This document shows positions 11,459 to 23,281 of a stretch of DNA of 64,000 nt, in pieces. The notes under the pieces are model-generated. The model saw nothing but the letters and a program-made list of their open reading frames with translations, searched no databases and had not been told where the DNA came from. Source of the stretch: Chlorokybus atmophyticus (taxonomy: Eukaryota; Streptophyta; Chlorokybophyceae; Chlorokybales; Chlorokybaceae); the NCBI GenBank assembly GCA_009103225.1, contig RHPI01001292.1, positions 17,811 through 81,810 on the forward strand. Reading direction: 5' to 3'. Numbering within the stretch: the first letter of the stretch is position 1; each line of letters begins with the position of its first letter. The position numbers and the translations under genes were made by a program.

Positions 11459-11844
11459 TGGTGCAGACATGATGAGCTACAAAACGCATACAATGGCTTT
11501 GTGTTCACGGTAATAGTCACAATGCACACATACACACGAGCATGTGCACAATACACACCTTAGCACAAGCCCTTTGGAGCTTGAAGCAGCTGTTCCCACC
11601 GTCAAGGCGTCTACTGCTACCTAACTACACCTTTGACCGCGCCGTCGCCAACCGCCGCCGCCGCCGCCGCCGCATCTTACCGCGCTTTTATGGGATAACC
11701 ATTGCCTCTGTAACTAACGTAGCGGCTTAAGGCACCAAAGCACTCGCATGTGCACAAGGGCACAAGGGCAAATGCTTGCTTGCGCACAGCACTGCTACCC
11801 CAATAAGAGCATATCACCACTAGAATTTTCATGCAGCAACATTT
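11459..11844. other. Intergenic stretch without a recognised gene
   Basis: I see no domain or paired splice sites. A run of GCC triplets lies near 11652-11675. Confidence 0.4.
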
Positions 11845-11977
11845 GTCTTATTACGTACAACATTATTCCACCAAGCGAAGGTATTTGCCAGTCAAACCAT
11901 TGATGTTTTTATGATCTATCATCGTAGCGGGGTTGTTCCACTACAGCAAAGTCTTTTAACGGGGTAGACTGTATGTC
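11845..11977. repeat. Dispersed repeat, copy B
   Basis: Second copy of the sequence at 24-157, same orientation, sharing GTCTTATTACGTACAA and the end TTTAACGGGGTAGACTGTA. No retrotransposon coding adjoins this copy, so the repeat is not itself part of pol. Confidence 0.6.
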
Positions 11978-12509
11978 AACGGGTGTGGTGCTTACCCTTT
12001 GGGGCAGGAGACGACTGCAATCATTGATGCTTTGCCGTCCATTCCTGCATGCACCAGCAGTTGGTGACTGACTGCAACAGCACGCAATGTATAGGATATG
12101 CTGTCAGTAGTTGTAAACATGCATGACATCACTCACAGCATACCAACCAGCAAGCACCTTGTAACACAACCACCGAGCTATACACACTGTTGGTTCCAAC
12201 CTCACTACACTACACTAGTCTGGACCTCCCCGTTAGGCATGCATACATGTGTTAGTAGTGCATTACCTGCCCACGCGGGCTCTGTTTGTTGGTGTTAGCC
12301 AAGGCAGCAGTAGCAGCAGCAAAGCACGACAACTCCCTCCCACCCGCCTGCTCTCCCTCTCCCCCGCCACCAGCTCTGCCATGCAGTTTCCGCTGCTGCG
12401 TTTTTCGCTACCCCAACGCTTGTACGCAAGAATGGCCCATCACACAACATCACAGTCATCGCTGTCAGCGCAATCTTACGATGTAGGCACTGACTGCAGT
12501 GCTTAGTAC

Positions 12510-13480
12510 TGAGAGTGATGGTCCGGTCTCAAGGAAGCAGCACTAACCGGCACAATGCTGTCAATGTTCTTGTAAACACAACAGGGTGGGGTAGTGGTAG
12601 TTAGCATAGTTGAGCCCGGTGGTCGTGTTGAAAGTGTGTGATGATGATGTTGGTGTGTGGCGCTGGCTGGTGGGATGCAGCTGCTGGCGGTGCTGTATGC
12701 TGTGTGTGTGGGCATCCGTTGCACGCTATCAAACTCCTCCCGGTTCTTTTGTACAACAGAGAGCTGCCAATGCAACTGTGAACCCATTCGTTTTGAAGGA
12801 TGCACCTTGTGGAACCCAATGAGGTTACCAATACGTGAATGTAACACTTGCGTCAACAGATTGTTTGACTCAAGATCCTTCCAAAGGGGGAACCCAACCA
12901 ACGGTTCCTATGTTACACAATAAGTCGCTACCTGCAGATACATGACAGACTACCTTCCACACAACTTTCAGACACTGAGTGTAGCGGCACAACTGTCTCG
13001 TCATCTGCCAATGAAGGAGAGGAAGAGCCAGCCTTCAAGTAGCCACCTTGAGTAACCACACTCTTCAGACTTGCAAGCATTGCAACCACATCCTCGTAGC
13101 CCGGGTGGGCACAACCCGAATGGTCGCTCTCAGACTGTTGGCCTAAATGAGAGCAGCCGCAAAACTGTTGCTCAGCCGCAAATCGCCCATGCAGCCATGC
13201 CTGCACCTGCCAGGAATAGAGGCCATGCAGTGATAAGCAGCATGCTATGAATACAGAACAGCAGAGCACGTCATCAATAGACTGCATGTACCTGCATGTA
13301 CCTCTATGCATGCTGTTCATACTGCCAGCCACAATATGCTTACCTGCAGCACGGTTTAGCGCAGACTGCTTGCCCAAGTACCAGGCAATGAACATCGTCC
13401 AGCGTAGTCGAATGCAATTCTCCGCAAGCATCACGCACAAGCATACCGCAATCGTATCTTGATGCAAGCAGCGAACCAAT
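12510..13480 (-). CDS. Hypothetical minus-strand gene downstream of TAF13
   Basis: Coding-like exons include 13340-13530 (GLPAEQAPVFLDIGSLLASR, DACGELHSTTLDDVH) and 12935-13210 (FAAEQQFCGCSHLGQQ, GYEDVVAMLASLKSVV), which ends in a TGCAG|GTAGCG donor. A further piece lies at 12720-12900 (GFPLWKDLESNNLLTQVLHS, GNLIGFHKVHPSKRM). I do not recognise the protein. The 13340-13530 frame lies just 3' of the TAF13 stop, so the two genes are packed tightly or this is TAF13 3' untranslated DNA. The start codon is unresolved. Confidence 0.35.
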
Positions 13481-13517
13481 ATCCAAAAATACGGGCGCTT
13501 GTTCAGCTGGCAAGCCC

Positions 13518-14421
13518 CTACTCCTCATCCTTTGCCAAAGCAGTTTCATCGACTTCGAAGCCTTTGCGAACGCGTTTCAGCTCCTCATACATCCTGAGCA
13601 GCTCCTGTGCGCGCTTGTATTTGCGCAGGTCCTGCACAACAGGTATAAGCAAGCAGACAGGACTTTTGCAACAACTCGCATGGTTTTGCCCCATGTGTCA
13701 CATGCGTACGGGAAGGTGTAGCATGCAATACCTTTCGAATGAGGAAGATGATGTCTTCTGTTTGCAGACGCCCACGGCGCGAGGATACATCCAAGGCTTT
13801 ATGCATCTGCACATGCATACGTGATGACAACTGGGAGCTCGGGCGCATCCGACATCAATTACACGAGGCTGATGAGCACGCACATGTTTTCTGACAGCAG
13901 CCAGATCAGCACCTCAGGCGTGCTCCCGACCCGGCTCATTATTCAGAATGAGACCAAAAGACTGCAAGACTATTGCAAAAACTAAGCTGCATGTGACTGC
14001 AGGAAGCCTACCATGTCAGTCAGGTAGTCAACCACGAGCTCTTCAACAAGATCCACGGACTCCTGCAACGGCTGAGGATCGTCGCCAAAACCATACATCA
14101 TCAACCTGACTGCAAAAGGCAAAAGCAAGCTCGGTCCTTCTGCAAAGGCAGCAGCAGCAAGCCAGGCAGGACAAGTTACACACGCTAACAGACGCACGGC
14201 GCATGCCAACCGACAACACGGTTCAAAGCCTTCTGTCACTGAAACATATCTACGCTCCAACGCAACCGAGCTGGCAGCCCAGCAGTGCACAACCAGCTCT
14301 GACTACTTCAGCAGCCGTTGACTGGTAGCTAGGATATAAGCGTACGTTCTTTGGAAAAAAGCCCCCGCTTTCTCTTGACCCCTCCACCAGCGCCACCCCC
14401 GCCATCGCCGCCCTTGCCCAT
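13518..14421 (-). CDS. TFIID subunit TAF13
   Basis: TAF13 is a histone-fold subunit of the general transcription factor TFIID and pairs with TAF11. Four exons fit. Exon 1, from ATG at 14421, encodes MGKGGDGGGG and then VKRKRGLFSKE, matching the KRKRLFSKEL start of the family. Exon 2 (about 14010-14107) has RLMMYGFGDDPQPLQESVDL and VEELVVDYLTDMV, the strongest family signature. Exon 3 (about 13730-13800) has RRGRLQTEDIIFLIRK. Exon 4 has KYKRAQELLRMYEELKRVRK and FEVDETALAKDEE, then TAG at 13518-13520. Length and domain order match TAF13, with a short glycine-rich N-terminal extension. The same protein has been called SPT3-like in older annotation because of its related fold. Confidence 0.93.
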
Positions 14422-14767
14422 GCCGCCAAGCACAACACTCTACACCTCCGACCTGTAGGGCTCCAATAAGAAACAGTCACTGCCATGCACACGTTAGCTT
14501 ATACACGTGCGTTACGTAGATAACTGATTGTTAGCTAGCTTTCCTTTGTCAGCTAACGGTGCCAGCAACGGGACGCCCGTTATGCTGCACAACGTCAGCG
14601 TCAACCATCACCGTCATCTCTCACCAATCCAACCATTTGTGCAAACTGTGCGGCCATCGCTCACGCTGTGGCTCACACGCGGTTCACGCCAATGACGGTA
14701 GTTAAAGTCTTGGCTGGCCGGACACTCTCAGCCGTTTGTGTACCGATTAGGGTCTGGTTTTTAATGG
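14422..14767. promoter_or_regulatory. Divergent intergenic region between TAF13 and the trihelix gene
   Basis: About 390 bp separates the two divergent start codons. The only motif I can name is the telo-box listed separately near the trihelix start. Confidence 0.45.
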
Positions 14768-14776
14768 TTAGGGTTT
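14768..14776 (-). promoter_or_regulatory. Telo-box
   Basis: TTAGGGTTT, an exact plant telo-box in reverse orientation, lies 35 bp before the trihelix ATG at 14811. In land plants this motif sits in 5' regions of highly expressed genes and can also recruit Polycomb through telomere-repeat-binding proteins. The function here is inferred. Confidence 0.55.
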
Positions 14777-14810
14777 AGTTTTAGCGCCGGGCGTCAGTGT
14801 GGCTAGGAGC

Positions 14811-16793
14811 ATGGCTGAGGGCGTGGGCGTCGTTGGGGGCGGGGCATGGGGGCCGGCAATGGAGCCGGCTGTGGGAATGGGTGCCATGGTGGCTGGCGTG
14901 TCGGGGTCTGCTGGCGGAGCTGAGTACCGGGGCGCTGGCGGGGCGGCGGAGGGGCCTGCCAGCGTTGCTGGAGGTAGCGCTGCTGGCAGCGGCCGGGGAG
15001 CGCCTGATAGCTCGCCTGTTGGCGTCGCGAACGTTCAGCGCATGCCTGGCAACGAGTTGTTCGACTACCAGGTACGCTATTCAGATTGCATCAGCGGTCG
15101 TAGCATCTCCTTCCAAGCGGCCGTAGCATTATCTGCATTTACTTGACAATGCTTCAAAACGCTAACAAGTTTCAAGCCGCTTATTCACAAGTACAGTCTG
15201 CTTGCTGCTTGACGGTATCATTTCTTGCGTGGCACGGCGTGAGAAATGATGCAAGCAAGTTCTTGGAGAAGAGCATAGCCTAAGCAATGCACTGCTTTGC
15301 TGGGGTCTGCGCCAGTGACAGCCTTGTGTTGCTGTTAAGTGCGTGGTTTGCAATACTTAGAAGCACTCCGTGACGCGTTCAAACAAGTCTTGCAATGCAT
15401 TGCTGTGCGTCTAGGAGTGTTGCAGCTGATGAACAGCACATAGCTGTGCATGACGCCAATGTTGCCAGCAAGTATGCGCAGTACTGCGTAGCGATTGATT
15501 TATGCAAGGCCTGCTGAATGGTGCGCGTTATGTGCCTCGTAGCAATGTTGCTCGATGTGTTCGTATGCACCAACAGCATGAAAGTCTTTGCGCTCAAGAA
15601 GTTGCCTTCTGTGCAGAACGTAGGTAAAACACCAGTCGGCACGCCACTTGGTGGAGGCAGGGGTACGGATACCCTCAGAGGAGGCAGAGGGCGAGGTCGC
15701 GGCAGGGGCCGGGGAAGGGGCGTTGTGAACGGTGATGGTGGTGGTTGGGGAAATGAAGCTGAAGAGGAGGAATTTGGTATGTTAGTACACACAGTGGCTT
15801 GATCAGTGAACTGGTTCTGAGCGGAGACTTGCAATTGCTACTTGCCTTATGACGTACTGTACCAGTAGATGGAGTGCGAATACGAGGTCGCCGGTGGCAG
15901 GTTGATGAAACACTGTTGCTTATACAAGCAAAGCGGGAAGAGCACATGCGCAAGCGAGCTGGAGACCCGCAGCAGGCGTCGCTAACTGCCAATCAAAAGT
16001 GGGCCCAGCTTGCAGCAGCCATGGATATCGGCAGGTCGGCCAAGCAATGCAAGCACAGGTGCGGCGGACCAGACTGGTTTCATGTCACTACCACCAGCTG
16101 TGTTGTCCTACCCATGCCTGGCTTCAATCTTCTCCCCAAGCTTGTGTCCGAGTTTGTTTATGCATTGCTGATTTCATGATACTTCTTGCCAAGTTGTTTG
16201 CTTTGGGCGCAGACCTGTTACTAACAATTGCCACAACCTGCAGGTGGGAAAATATACTACCAGAGTATAAGGCTATCTACGAGCACAATACACGTGCTGG
16301 CAACAAGGACTACTGGTCCATGTCGCCAGATGAACGAGAGGAGTACAGAGGAGCACTGGCACTTCCACGTCACTTTGACCGCACGGTGTACGACGCCATT
16401 CACTCGTGGTTCACTGGACGCAACTCCGATAACTCCGCACAGGATATGTCTGGGCCACCTCAGGCAGAAGACGACGACATTGAACAAGATCCGCAAGCAG
16501 GTGGACTATCCAGTAGGAAAACCAAGAAAAGACCAATAGCATCTTCACCCCTGAACAATTTGTCCAAAACCTTGCTGCTGCTTGAGGAAAGGCGGGAAAA
16601 ACGTCGGGCAGCTGAGGCTGCTGAAGAAAGACAAATCAAGCAAAGTAAGATGCTGCTAACACTACTTACTACTTTCTGCCGTTGCCATGCTGCTGCACAG
16701 GCAGCAGTTCTGACTCCCTGTTTGTTGACAGCGCAAAATGCTGTGCTTGGAGGAATGGTCAACGTTCTCGAGAAACTAGTCAACAAACTGTAG
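14811..16793 (+). CDS. Trihelix/Myb-SANT-like transcription factor with an RG-rich N-terminus
   Basis: Exon 1 starts ATG at 14811 (MAEGVGVVGGGAWGPAMEPA) and ends near 15071 at a GTACGC donor. Exon 2 (about 15630-15775) encodes an RG-rich block of GRGRG repeats and an acidic end, EAEEEEF. Exon 3 (about 15868-16059) opens the DNA-binding domain with RGRRWQVDETLLLIQAKREE and continues QKWAQLAAAMDIGRSAKQCK. The next exon (from about 16243) continues WENILPEYKAIYEHN, YWSMSPDEREE and LPRHFDRTVYDAIHSW, then a KTKKRPIA basic patch and a helical ERREKRRAAEAAEERQIKQ region. The stop TAG is at 16791-16793. The Trp spacing and the GR-x-A-x-QCK pattern fit GT-factor trihelix domains, which bind promoter DNA. 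The RG-rich part suggests RNA or G-quadruplex binding, but that is inference. Confidence 0.75.
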
Positions 16794-17206
16794 TTGTGAA
16801 CTATCTACACTAGAGCCAGCTGGTATGGTTTTCGTATAACAAAGTATAACTCTTATATATGTCTCAGGTTGCATGCTTGTGGTCACATGCAGGTAGTGGT
16901 TGTTGCGCTGGAGACTTGGCACATTGCGCCTTCGTTTAGCACAACAAGGTTGCTGTCTCGCAGGTGTACCGGCCGCACATTGAGCACCAACCAGAAAGTA
17001 CTAGTGCTCTATTCTGCATATAATTGCAATGTGCCTAGATAGTGCCATGTCCGCCAGACACAAGATGCCTGCCCTTATTGATCGCACGCAGCAGTCTTTC
17101 GGGATGTTTTGCGGGCTATGTGGGAACCAAATCTCTAATCCACGCAAAACCCATTGTATGAAATGACAACCTTTGCGCGGCATTGGATACACAGTACTCA
17201 TACAGC
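16794..17206. other. Convergent intergenic region
   Basis: Space between the 3' ends of the trihelix gene and the next minus-strand gene. No gene is seen. Confidence 0.5.
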
Positions 17207-18160
17207 TTAGGAGACGTCTTGGTGATAAGGTACCACAGCTGGATCATTGATTTGGACTTGCGCCCCAGCACCTGCTAAGGCGACTGTGGCCTGTGCAGCA
17301 TTGGCAGCTTCTTGCTGCAGCTTCTGTCTCTGCTTTTCCTGCAGGTAGTCGTCCATCGCGCTTGCGCATGCCAGCGTTTCAAGAAAGTCGTCTTCTTCGT
17401 CCTCTTCTCGTCTCCGCTTCCGCCTCCCCTGGTCTTCCTTCATCCACATGGTGATTACTGTGATGAAGGCCATCACCAAAACCGTCAGGAGCCGCAGCCG
17501 CTTCTTCCATGCATCTGTACACAACGCAACTGGCTGTCAACTACACCTCACCATCAGTCAACTACGTCTGCACCTCAAACACTGGTTGTAAACCCTACGT
17601 AATGTGCGCAGGCAGGGATGTTATAGAATGACACACTGGAAGGAAACCTACCGTTACGTTGTTGAAGATCCGCTTCGACCTCCTCCTCTGCGAAACCTGA
17701 ACCTCCATTTGAAGATGCTGCGAGCTGTTCAGCTTGGATGGAACCTGTGTACAACATGGCACTGTGAGCCTCGCAAAACGCGTTAGCACCACATTCCTTT
17801 ATCAATGGTATAGCGGTTTTGAGCTAAGGGAGGTGGGTTTGACAACCACGCTATTTTTTCACCACACAAGTGCAACATAAATGACTAATCATACCACTCC
17901 AGGCTTATTAAGAACATTGAGAAGCATGTCTTATGCACTAGGCCTGCGAAACAGAGACGCTCCACCTCACCTTCAACAGCTTCAGCTGCCCTCTCCACCG
18001 CAGCCGCTGCCTGCACGAGCCCAGAGCTGGTGGCGGCAGCGGCTTCTGCTCCCTGTTGCGTCACCCCATCTAAACCCGCCTCCGCCTCCAACGAGGCCGC
18101 AGTAGCCTCCGCCATCGCCGCCGACACCGCCGCCGCAGCGGCGGCGAGATCGCCCGCCAT
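17207..18160 (-). CDS. Hypothetical single-membrane-span protein with Ala-rich helix and acidic coil
   Basis: Exon 1, from ATG at 18160, begins MAGDLAAAAAAVSAAMAEAT and continues as an Ala/Glu-rich amphipathic helix. Exon 2 (about 17655-17795) has KECGANAFCEAHSAMLYTGS and EQLAASSNGGSGFAEEEVE and ends at a GTAGGT donor. Exon 3 (17207-17515) has KKRLRLLTVLVMAFITVITM, a likely transmembrane helix, then a highly charged GRRKRRREEDEEDDF segment and a Gln-rich coil, ending in TAA at 17207-17209. I do not recognise the family. The charged region after one membrane span suggests a tail facing the cytosol or stroma. Exon 1 to 2 phasing was not fully resolved. Confidence 0.5.
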
Positions 18161-18361
18161 ATAGCAATAATCCACTATACTGAAACGCCTTGTGGTGTAA
18201 GTGAAGTTCAAATCCTAAATGAACCCAACGATTGCTCTATCCGGCATTCAACAAGGTACCGTTTGAGCTGGTGGCTGATGCCAAACCGGTTGCCATGGCA
18301 TAACGGTAAACGGTGAGGGCTGTTTGCGTCGTCTTTGTTGGCCTTCAACTATTGACTGTAA

Positions 18362-18740
18362 CTACGACTCACTCAGAACGGTGAGGCCGCCGCGAACGTT
18401 CGAGAAAGCCAACGTAATGTCAAGGCTAGGATATGCGAAGACCCTAACGTTGGCGGTGTAGTGAGCGGCGGCAGCCTTGGCGGATGAGAGGGACACACAG
18501 GCGGCATGGCGTTTCACGTAAAGTGCCCTTTCACATGGTAAAGATGTACAGCACACTTGCATTGCAGTGTCATAGTTTTGTATCACTGCAATGCAATTTC
18601 TTTCTGATGCTCTCTTGCTGTTACTGTTTGTAAAAGTGACACCAGGCTTGCAATCAGAGGCTCTTTGGCATGCGTGTAACGCGAGTTCACTTACATCGTC
18701 GCAAAATGGTTTGAGCTGAACTTGCCTTCTCAAGTCTGCA
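18362..18740 (-). CDS. Small hypothetical gene
   Basis: The last exon reads LYVKRHAACVSLSSAKAAAA, then RVFAYPSLDITLAFSNVRGG and LTVLSES before a stop at 18362. A strong donor GTAAGT at about 18690 on the same strand ends an upstream exon with QVQLKPFCDD in one frame. No start codon fits cleanly, so the N-terminus is unknown. No family was recognised. A telo-box lies just upstream. Confidence 0.35.
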
Positions 18741-18751
18741 TGTCAAGCAGC

Positions 18752-18760
18752 TTAGGGTTT
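18752..18760 (-). promoter_or_regulatory. Telo-box
   Basis: TTAGGGTTT, exact. It lies at the 5' side of the small minus-strand gene and about 510 bp before the start of the PHD-Tudor gene, so it could serve either one. Confidence 0.45.
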
Positions 18761-19269
18761 AGGTCTCTGTTGAGATTCAGTAGTCAGCAGCCAGCTTGTG
18801 ATCACGTAGAGCTGGGGCAGGATATTAATCGCATTTCGTGCACCTGCATTGCTAAATTACCCAGCACCTATGCTCAAGGGATTTGCATGGAGTGCTAGCA
18901 TGCCGCATCAGCATCTGGTAAAGTAGCTGGCCTGGGTTGAGTCAGTCAGGCTGTCTCTCAAGTCTTTTTGAAACTGACTTAGGGACTCTGTTGACACATT
19001 GACTGCGCATAGTATGCAAAAGTTGTGTCCACATTGTTCGACTGGCACATTGCATGTGTTGGTGAGTGTCACCTCCTGTGGCAGATTGTTGGTTGTGCAA
19101 CTGCTACTGTTTATAGCAGTAGCCGCTCGTGAACGTTAAAGAAGTTGCGTGTGTACCATAGAGGTTGGTTTTATATCCTGCCTGTTGACCATTGTTTGTA
19201 GTCTGCTTGTACGCTCATCCGTCTGCATGTCATGCTTGCAGCCAGGCCATATGCTACTGTGTACCCGGG

Positions 19270-22200
19270 ATGCCGCCTGCAGCGCGCACCGCGGCTGGTA
19301 GCGCACTAATTGCGGAGCAGGCCAGGAAGCTGCTGGCGCTGTGGAAGCAGCCGCACCTAGTCGTGCAAGAGGACCCCGGCGGAGGCGTCGATGTGCTGGT
19401 CCCGAGGCTGGCCGTGAAGAAACGCAGGAACCGCGATGCGCCGGAGACCAGAAGCTCCAGACGCGCAGCAGGCGTCTCGCCCGACAGCAGCAGACCCAAG
19501 TCACAGAGAGAAATGGTGAGTTGCTCAATTGTCGACTTTGTTTGTGGCTTGAGCATGATCCTGTGTGCGTGCCCCATCAAATCACGTATATATGAGAAGA
19601 AGTATGCCCTTGATGGGAGGGATGCTTGCATGGGTTTCTGGTTGCAAGATGCAATGGCAAAACTTGCTCAGCATGCTTCTGTCCATTCGCTGGCTTTTGT
19701 TTGTTAATCTGTTTGCATCTGCAGGTGGAGGAAGTTAAGGAGAAGTTGGCAGCAGCGCGAATCGCAGCCAAGCAGGCCGAGCGAAAGCGTGCAATGCAAG
19801 CTGAGACATCTGGAAGGGAAGAATCGCAGCCCGCAGGTTCTGTTCCAGTACCAACTGTGGACGCAGGCAATGCAACAGAACCTTCGCAAGTGCCGAGGCT
19901 GAAGATCAAGGTGCGCCCGCCTGAGCCATCACTGGTGCCAGTCATCAGCAGGGAGAGCGCAGATGCGGCGACTCCCGGCAGCGCATTGGAAGCGGATGCT
20001 TCGAGCCCTCCTGGCAGGGGGAAGCAAGGTGTACAAACGACACAAGCCGATGCAGATTCAGCTGGCGAGGGTGGTGAGCCCGTATCAGATGCAGAGAATG
20101 CAGATGGCTTGACACAAGACGATTTGGCAGCACTGGCGAAAAGGAAGAAGAAGAAACATCGGCAACGCCAGCTGCGCAAAGATGAAGAGGCCTTGCAGCG
20201 CGCGGTTATTGAGTCGGCACAGTTGGCAAGTGAGACACCAAACCATGTTATTGAGTGTTTGCGCTGCAAGTCATCAGCCAACACGTGTTGGGCACGGACA
20301 GGCTCACATCATGTGCGCACCTTTGCAGCAGAGTTGTTGCGTAGCATACTGACAGGCCTGCTGTCATGTGCAGGCCAGGGTCCAGAAGGTCCAGTGGATC
20401 CGCTTGCATGCGAGGTACTTGCTGACTAGCTGCATGATGAGGTTTGTGTGTCTGAACAAACCTATGGGTCCCCAGGTCTGCCACCGTGGCACAGAGAAAG
20501 AGAAGATGGTGGCCTGCCACACCTGCAAAGCTCGCCGTCACATGATATGCGAAACGCCACCGCTACGGGTTGGTTTGTGCTACAAGGCAATGCTGGTCGG
20601 ATGCCTGTGCCAGTTGAGTGTGTTACATGGCTCACTTGTGCTGCAGGTTATGCCGCAAAGGTATCTGTGCCCTCAGCATGTGAGGTGCCGCTGCTGCAAT
20701 ACGTCTGTACCCGGCAGCGGATCCACTTCAAGGCGAGTGACATAGCGTAAAGTATAGGCAGCCAGCTGTCAGCCATACATGCCACAACATCAACCACAAC
20801 ATCAATTCAGCAAATCGCGTGCAGGTGGATGTTCGGCTACACACTTTGCGATGCTTGCGGTCGGCTGTTCAAGAAGGGCAACTACTGTCCAATCTGTCTT
20901 AAGGTAGGTCTGATGGTTTGGCAATCCTGCTTGCTGTGTTACTTGGGAGACTGCAGACTGCACGCTTGAGTGAGCTGTTACGCTGTGTCTGAGATACAAC
21001 TCCAGGTGTATCGCAACAATGAAGCAGCACCGATGATCTGTTGCGACAGTTGTCAGCAGTGGCTGCATTTGCCCTGTGCGAAACTGACGTGAGTCATTTC
21101 TTGCTTTGTATATGTGGCCAGCTGCACATATGGCTTGCGCAAACTCTTAACACTCTTAACCCATGCGTTGTCTTGTAGTGACAAGCAGTACAAGAAGTAC
21201 AGTGACTCTCCAGAGCTCAAGTTTCAATGTGATGTCTGCAAAGGAAAAGCACCAAAGGTAGGCAGGCATGCATTGACCGGGACAGGACAAGCGCACTGTT
21301 GCCCCATCTTGGACATCGAGGTTATGTGCGTATGTAGTTTTTGCTTGCTCAATCAGAGTTCTGAGTCTATCCATCTGATGTTGCCAGGTGCCAGAAAGCC
21401 TCGAGCTAGCAGCAGAGATGATGATGAAAATGGATGGCATTCCAGTGCCCAAGACTGCTGCCGCGTTTCCTGAAGAGGACGACTCTCAACCAGAAGCTCC
21501 TTCAACTGAGCCTCTGGCAGATGAAAAGCCTTCAGCTGAACACGAACGCGAAAAACCATCCTCTCCTACGCGTCCAAGCACGGCAGCAGCAGAGGCTGCT
21601 GTCGAAGACACTGTCAATGCCCCTGGTGAACACAAGCGCAAAAGGAAGCACATGAAGCACCCAGCAGAAGAGAGCACAGCAGTTATACAAGATGTAGCAG
21701 AAGCAGCAGAGGTTGCGGTTGGAGACACTACCAACGTGCCGCCTGGTGAACACAAGCGCAAGAAGAAGCACTTGAAGCATCAAGCAGAAGAGAGCACAGC
21801 AGTTAAACATGTTGGAGCAGAAGCTGCTGCAGCCAAATCCGGTGCACAAGGCGCTGCTGCTGAACTGCCAGTTGCCGGTGGCATGGATGGTGCCAACAAG
21901 GAAACCAAGATGGAGACACAGACACCGTTCCCCAAGACTGTCAAAGGGAAGCGTACCACCAACCGACCAGCGTCCGGAGGCAACATGAGTGTTAAAGCTG
22001 AACCCGCAGGCATTGAGCCGAGCACAGCTGCTCAAGCGTCTGTGTCTGAGGAGAAGGTTATAGACATCAAGAAAGGTAAGCACTTGTCTTGTAAAGTCAA
22101 GAAACCTGCATGTTATCGCGGCCTTTGGCTAGGTTGAAGTCCAGTTAGTCATCTGCAATGAGCTTTCCTGTGCTGCTGGGTACAGAAGCAGCAGCGCCAA

Positions 22201-23281
22201 CAGAGGAGCCAGTGAAGTCAAAGGGGCGTCGCACAGTCAGCAATACACGTGATACACCCGCAGTAGTAAAGCCCAAGACTGTGACCCTACCATCATCTGT
22301 TGTGGAAGGTTGGTCTCTTGTCCATGCCGCAGCTTGTACTGTAACTGCATACGTCTGCATTCAGTCGATCAAAGACCCCGGCTGTTGATGCGTCTGTGCA
22401 GGCGAACATACTCCCTCAGATACCGGCACTCCCACTGGCAGCATCAGCATGAAGTTGAAGTTCAAAATGCCCAAAGCGGCCGCCGCATCTGCAGCTGCGA
22501 CGGCAACAACACCGCGACATCAGGCTCGCGATGCCACCACATCACAGGAAATGCACGCTACAGAACCGAGAACTCGCCAGAGCAGGGCAGGGCAGGTGAA
22601 GGAGGAGGAGAAAGAACACTCGCCGACTGTCAAGGCAGCCGGCACTGCAGACAAGAAGGGTAAGGCAGCGACCGCGAGAGACCCGGGGTTGAAACAGCTG
22701 CCCACTGGCAGTTCGCCATTGAAGGAAAGGGATTTCGAGCATGAAGATGACATGATGGGTAGACGGGTTGCTGTGTTCTGGCCGTTGGACAATGTCCACT
22801 ATCTTGGACGCGTTACTGGAGTGAACACAAGACGCAGGACGGTTAGGGTGGTGTATGATGACGGCGATCATCAAGAGGTATCACAGAGCTGTGTCTTTTC
22901 TTCTCATGTGTGAAGCATGCTTGTCAAGCGGCATGACTTTACAATGAATGCCCATGTGTAAAGACCATGTGTTGACCACTCACTGGTGTGTATTTATGCA
23001 GGTGGCGTTGGGGGGTGAAGAGCAATTGGTATGGTTGCCAGATGAGGACTCCCCGTCTGCTGCTCACTTGAAGCCTGCTGCAAAAGGATCAGGTGGCGCG
23101 AGCAAACAGGCACGCTCTGCTCGTCGACCTCGTAGTGACGCGGTCGACGCTGTTGATGAACCTCAGGTAGTGCTTAATGCAGCACTGTGTGTGACGCACT
23201 GACTGTCTGCGCCCAACTGACTTGAGTGTGTGCCAGTTGCAGTCCCCAGAGCTGCACCGGCGCAAGCGCACAAGACCTTGA
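19270..23281 (+). CDS. KMT2-like PHD-finger cluster plus Tudor-like domain, chromatin protein
   Basis: About ten exons with TGCAG acceptors. Exon 1 (ATG 19270) is basic and helical; exon 2 has a coiled coil (VEEVKEKLAAARIAAKQAE) and a KRKKKKHRQRQ nuclear signal. The zinc cluster follows: CEVCHRG, CHTC and HMIC (20390-20570); PQRYLCPQHVRCRCC; LCDACGRLF and YCPICLK (20825-20903); then MICCDSCQQWLHLPCAKLT and QCDVCKGK (21010-21255). Spacing and order resemble PHD1-3 of KMT2/trithorax proteins, where the third PHD reads methylated H3K4. No SET domain follows. The long exon near 21390-22075 holds two copies of a 41-residue unit with GEHKRKRKHMKH. A Tudor-like fold ends the protein: RRVAVFWPLDNVHYLGRVTG and VRVVYDDGDHQE (22755-22875). 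The stop is at 23279-23281. It is probably a nuclear reader of histone marks. Partner and enzyme are unknown. Confidence 0.8.
21620..21800 (+). repeat. In-frame tandem duplication inside the PHD-Tudor gene
   Basis: Two units of about 123 bp are repeated head to tail. The first encodes GEHKRKRKHMKHPAEESTAV and the second GEHKRKKKHLKHQAEESTAV. The change pattern keeps the frame and the basic charge. Confidence 0.8.

Noticed and set aside
17587-17595. AAACCCTAC inside an intron of the single-span protein gene
   Set aside because: It is inexact and far from a start codon.
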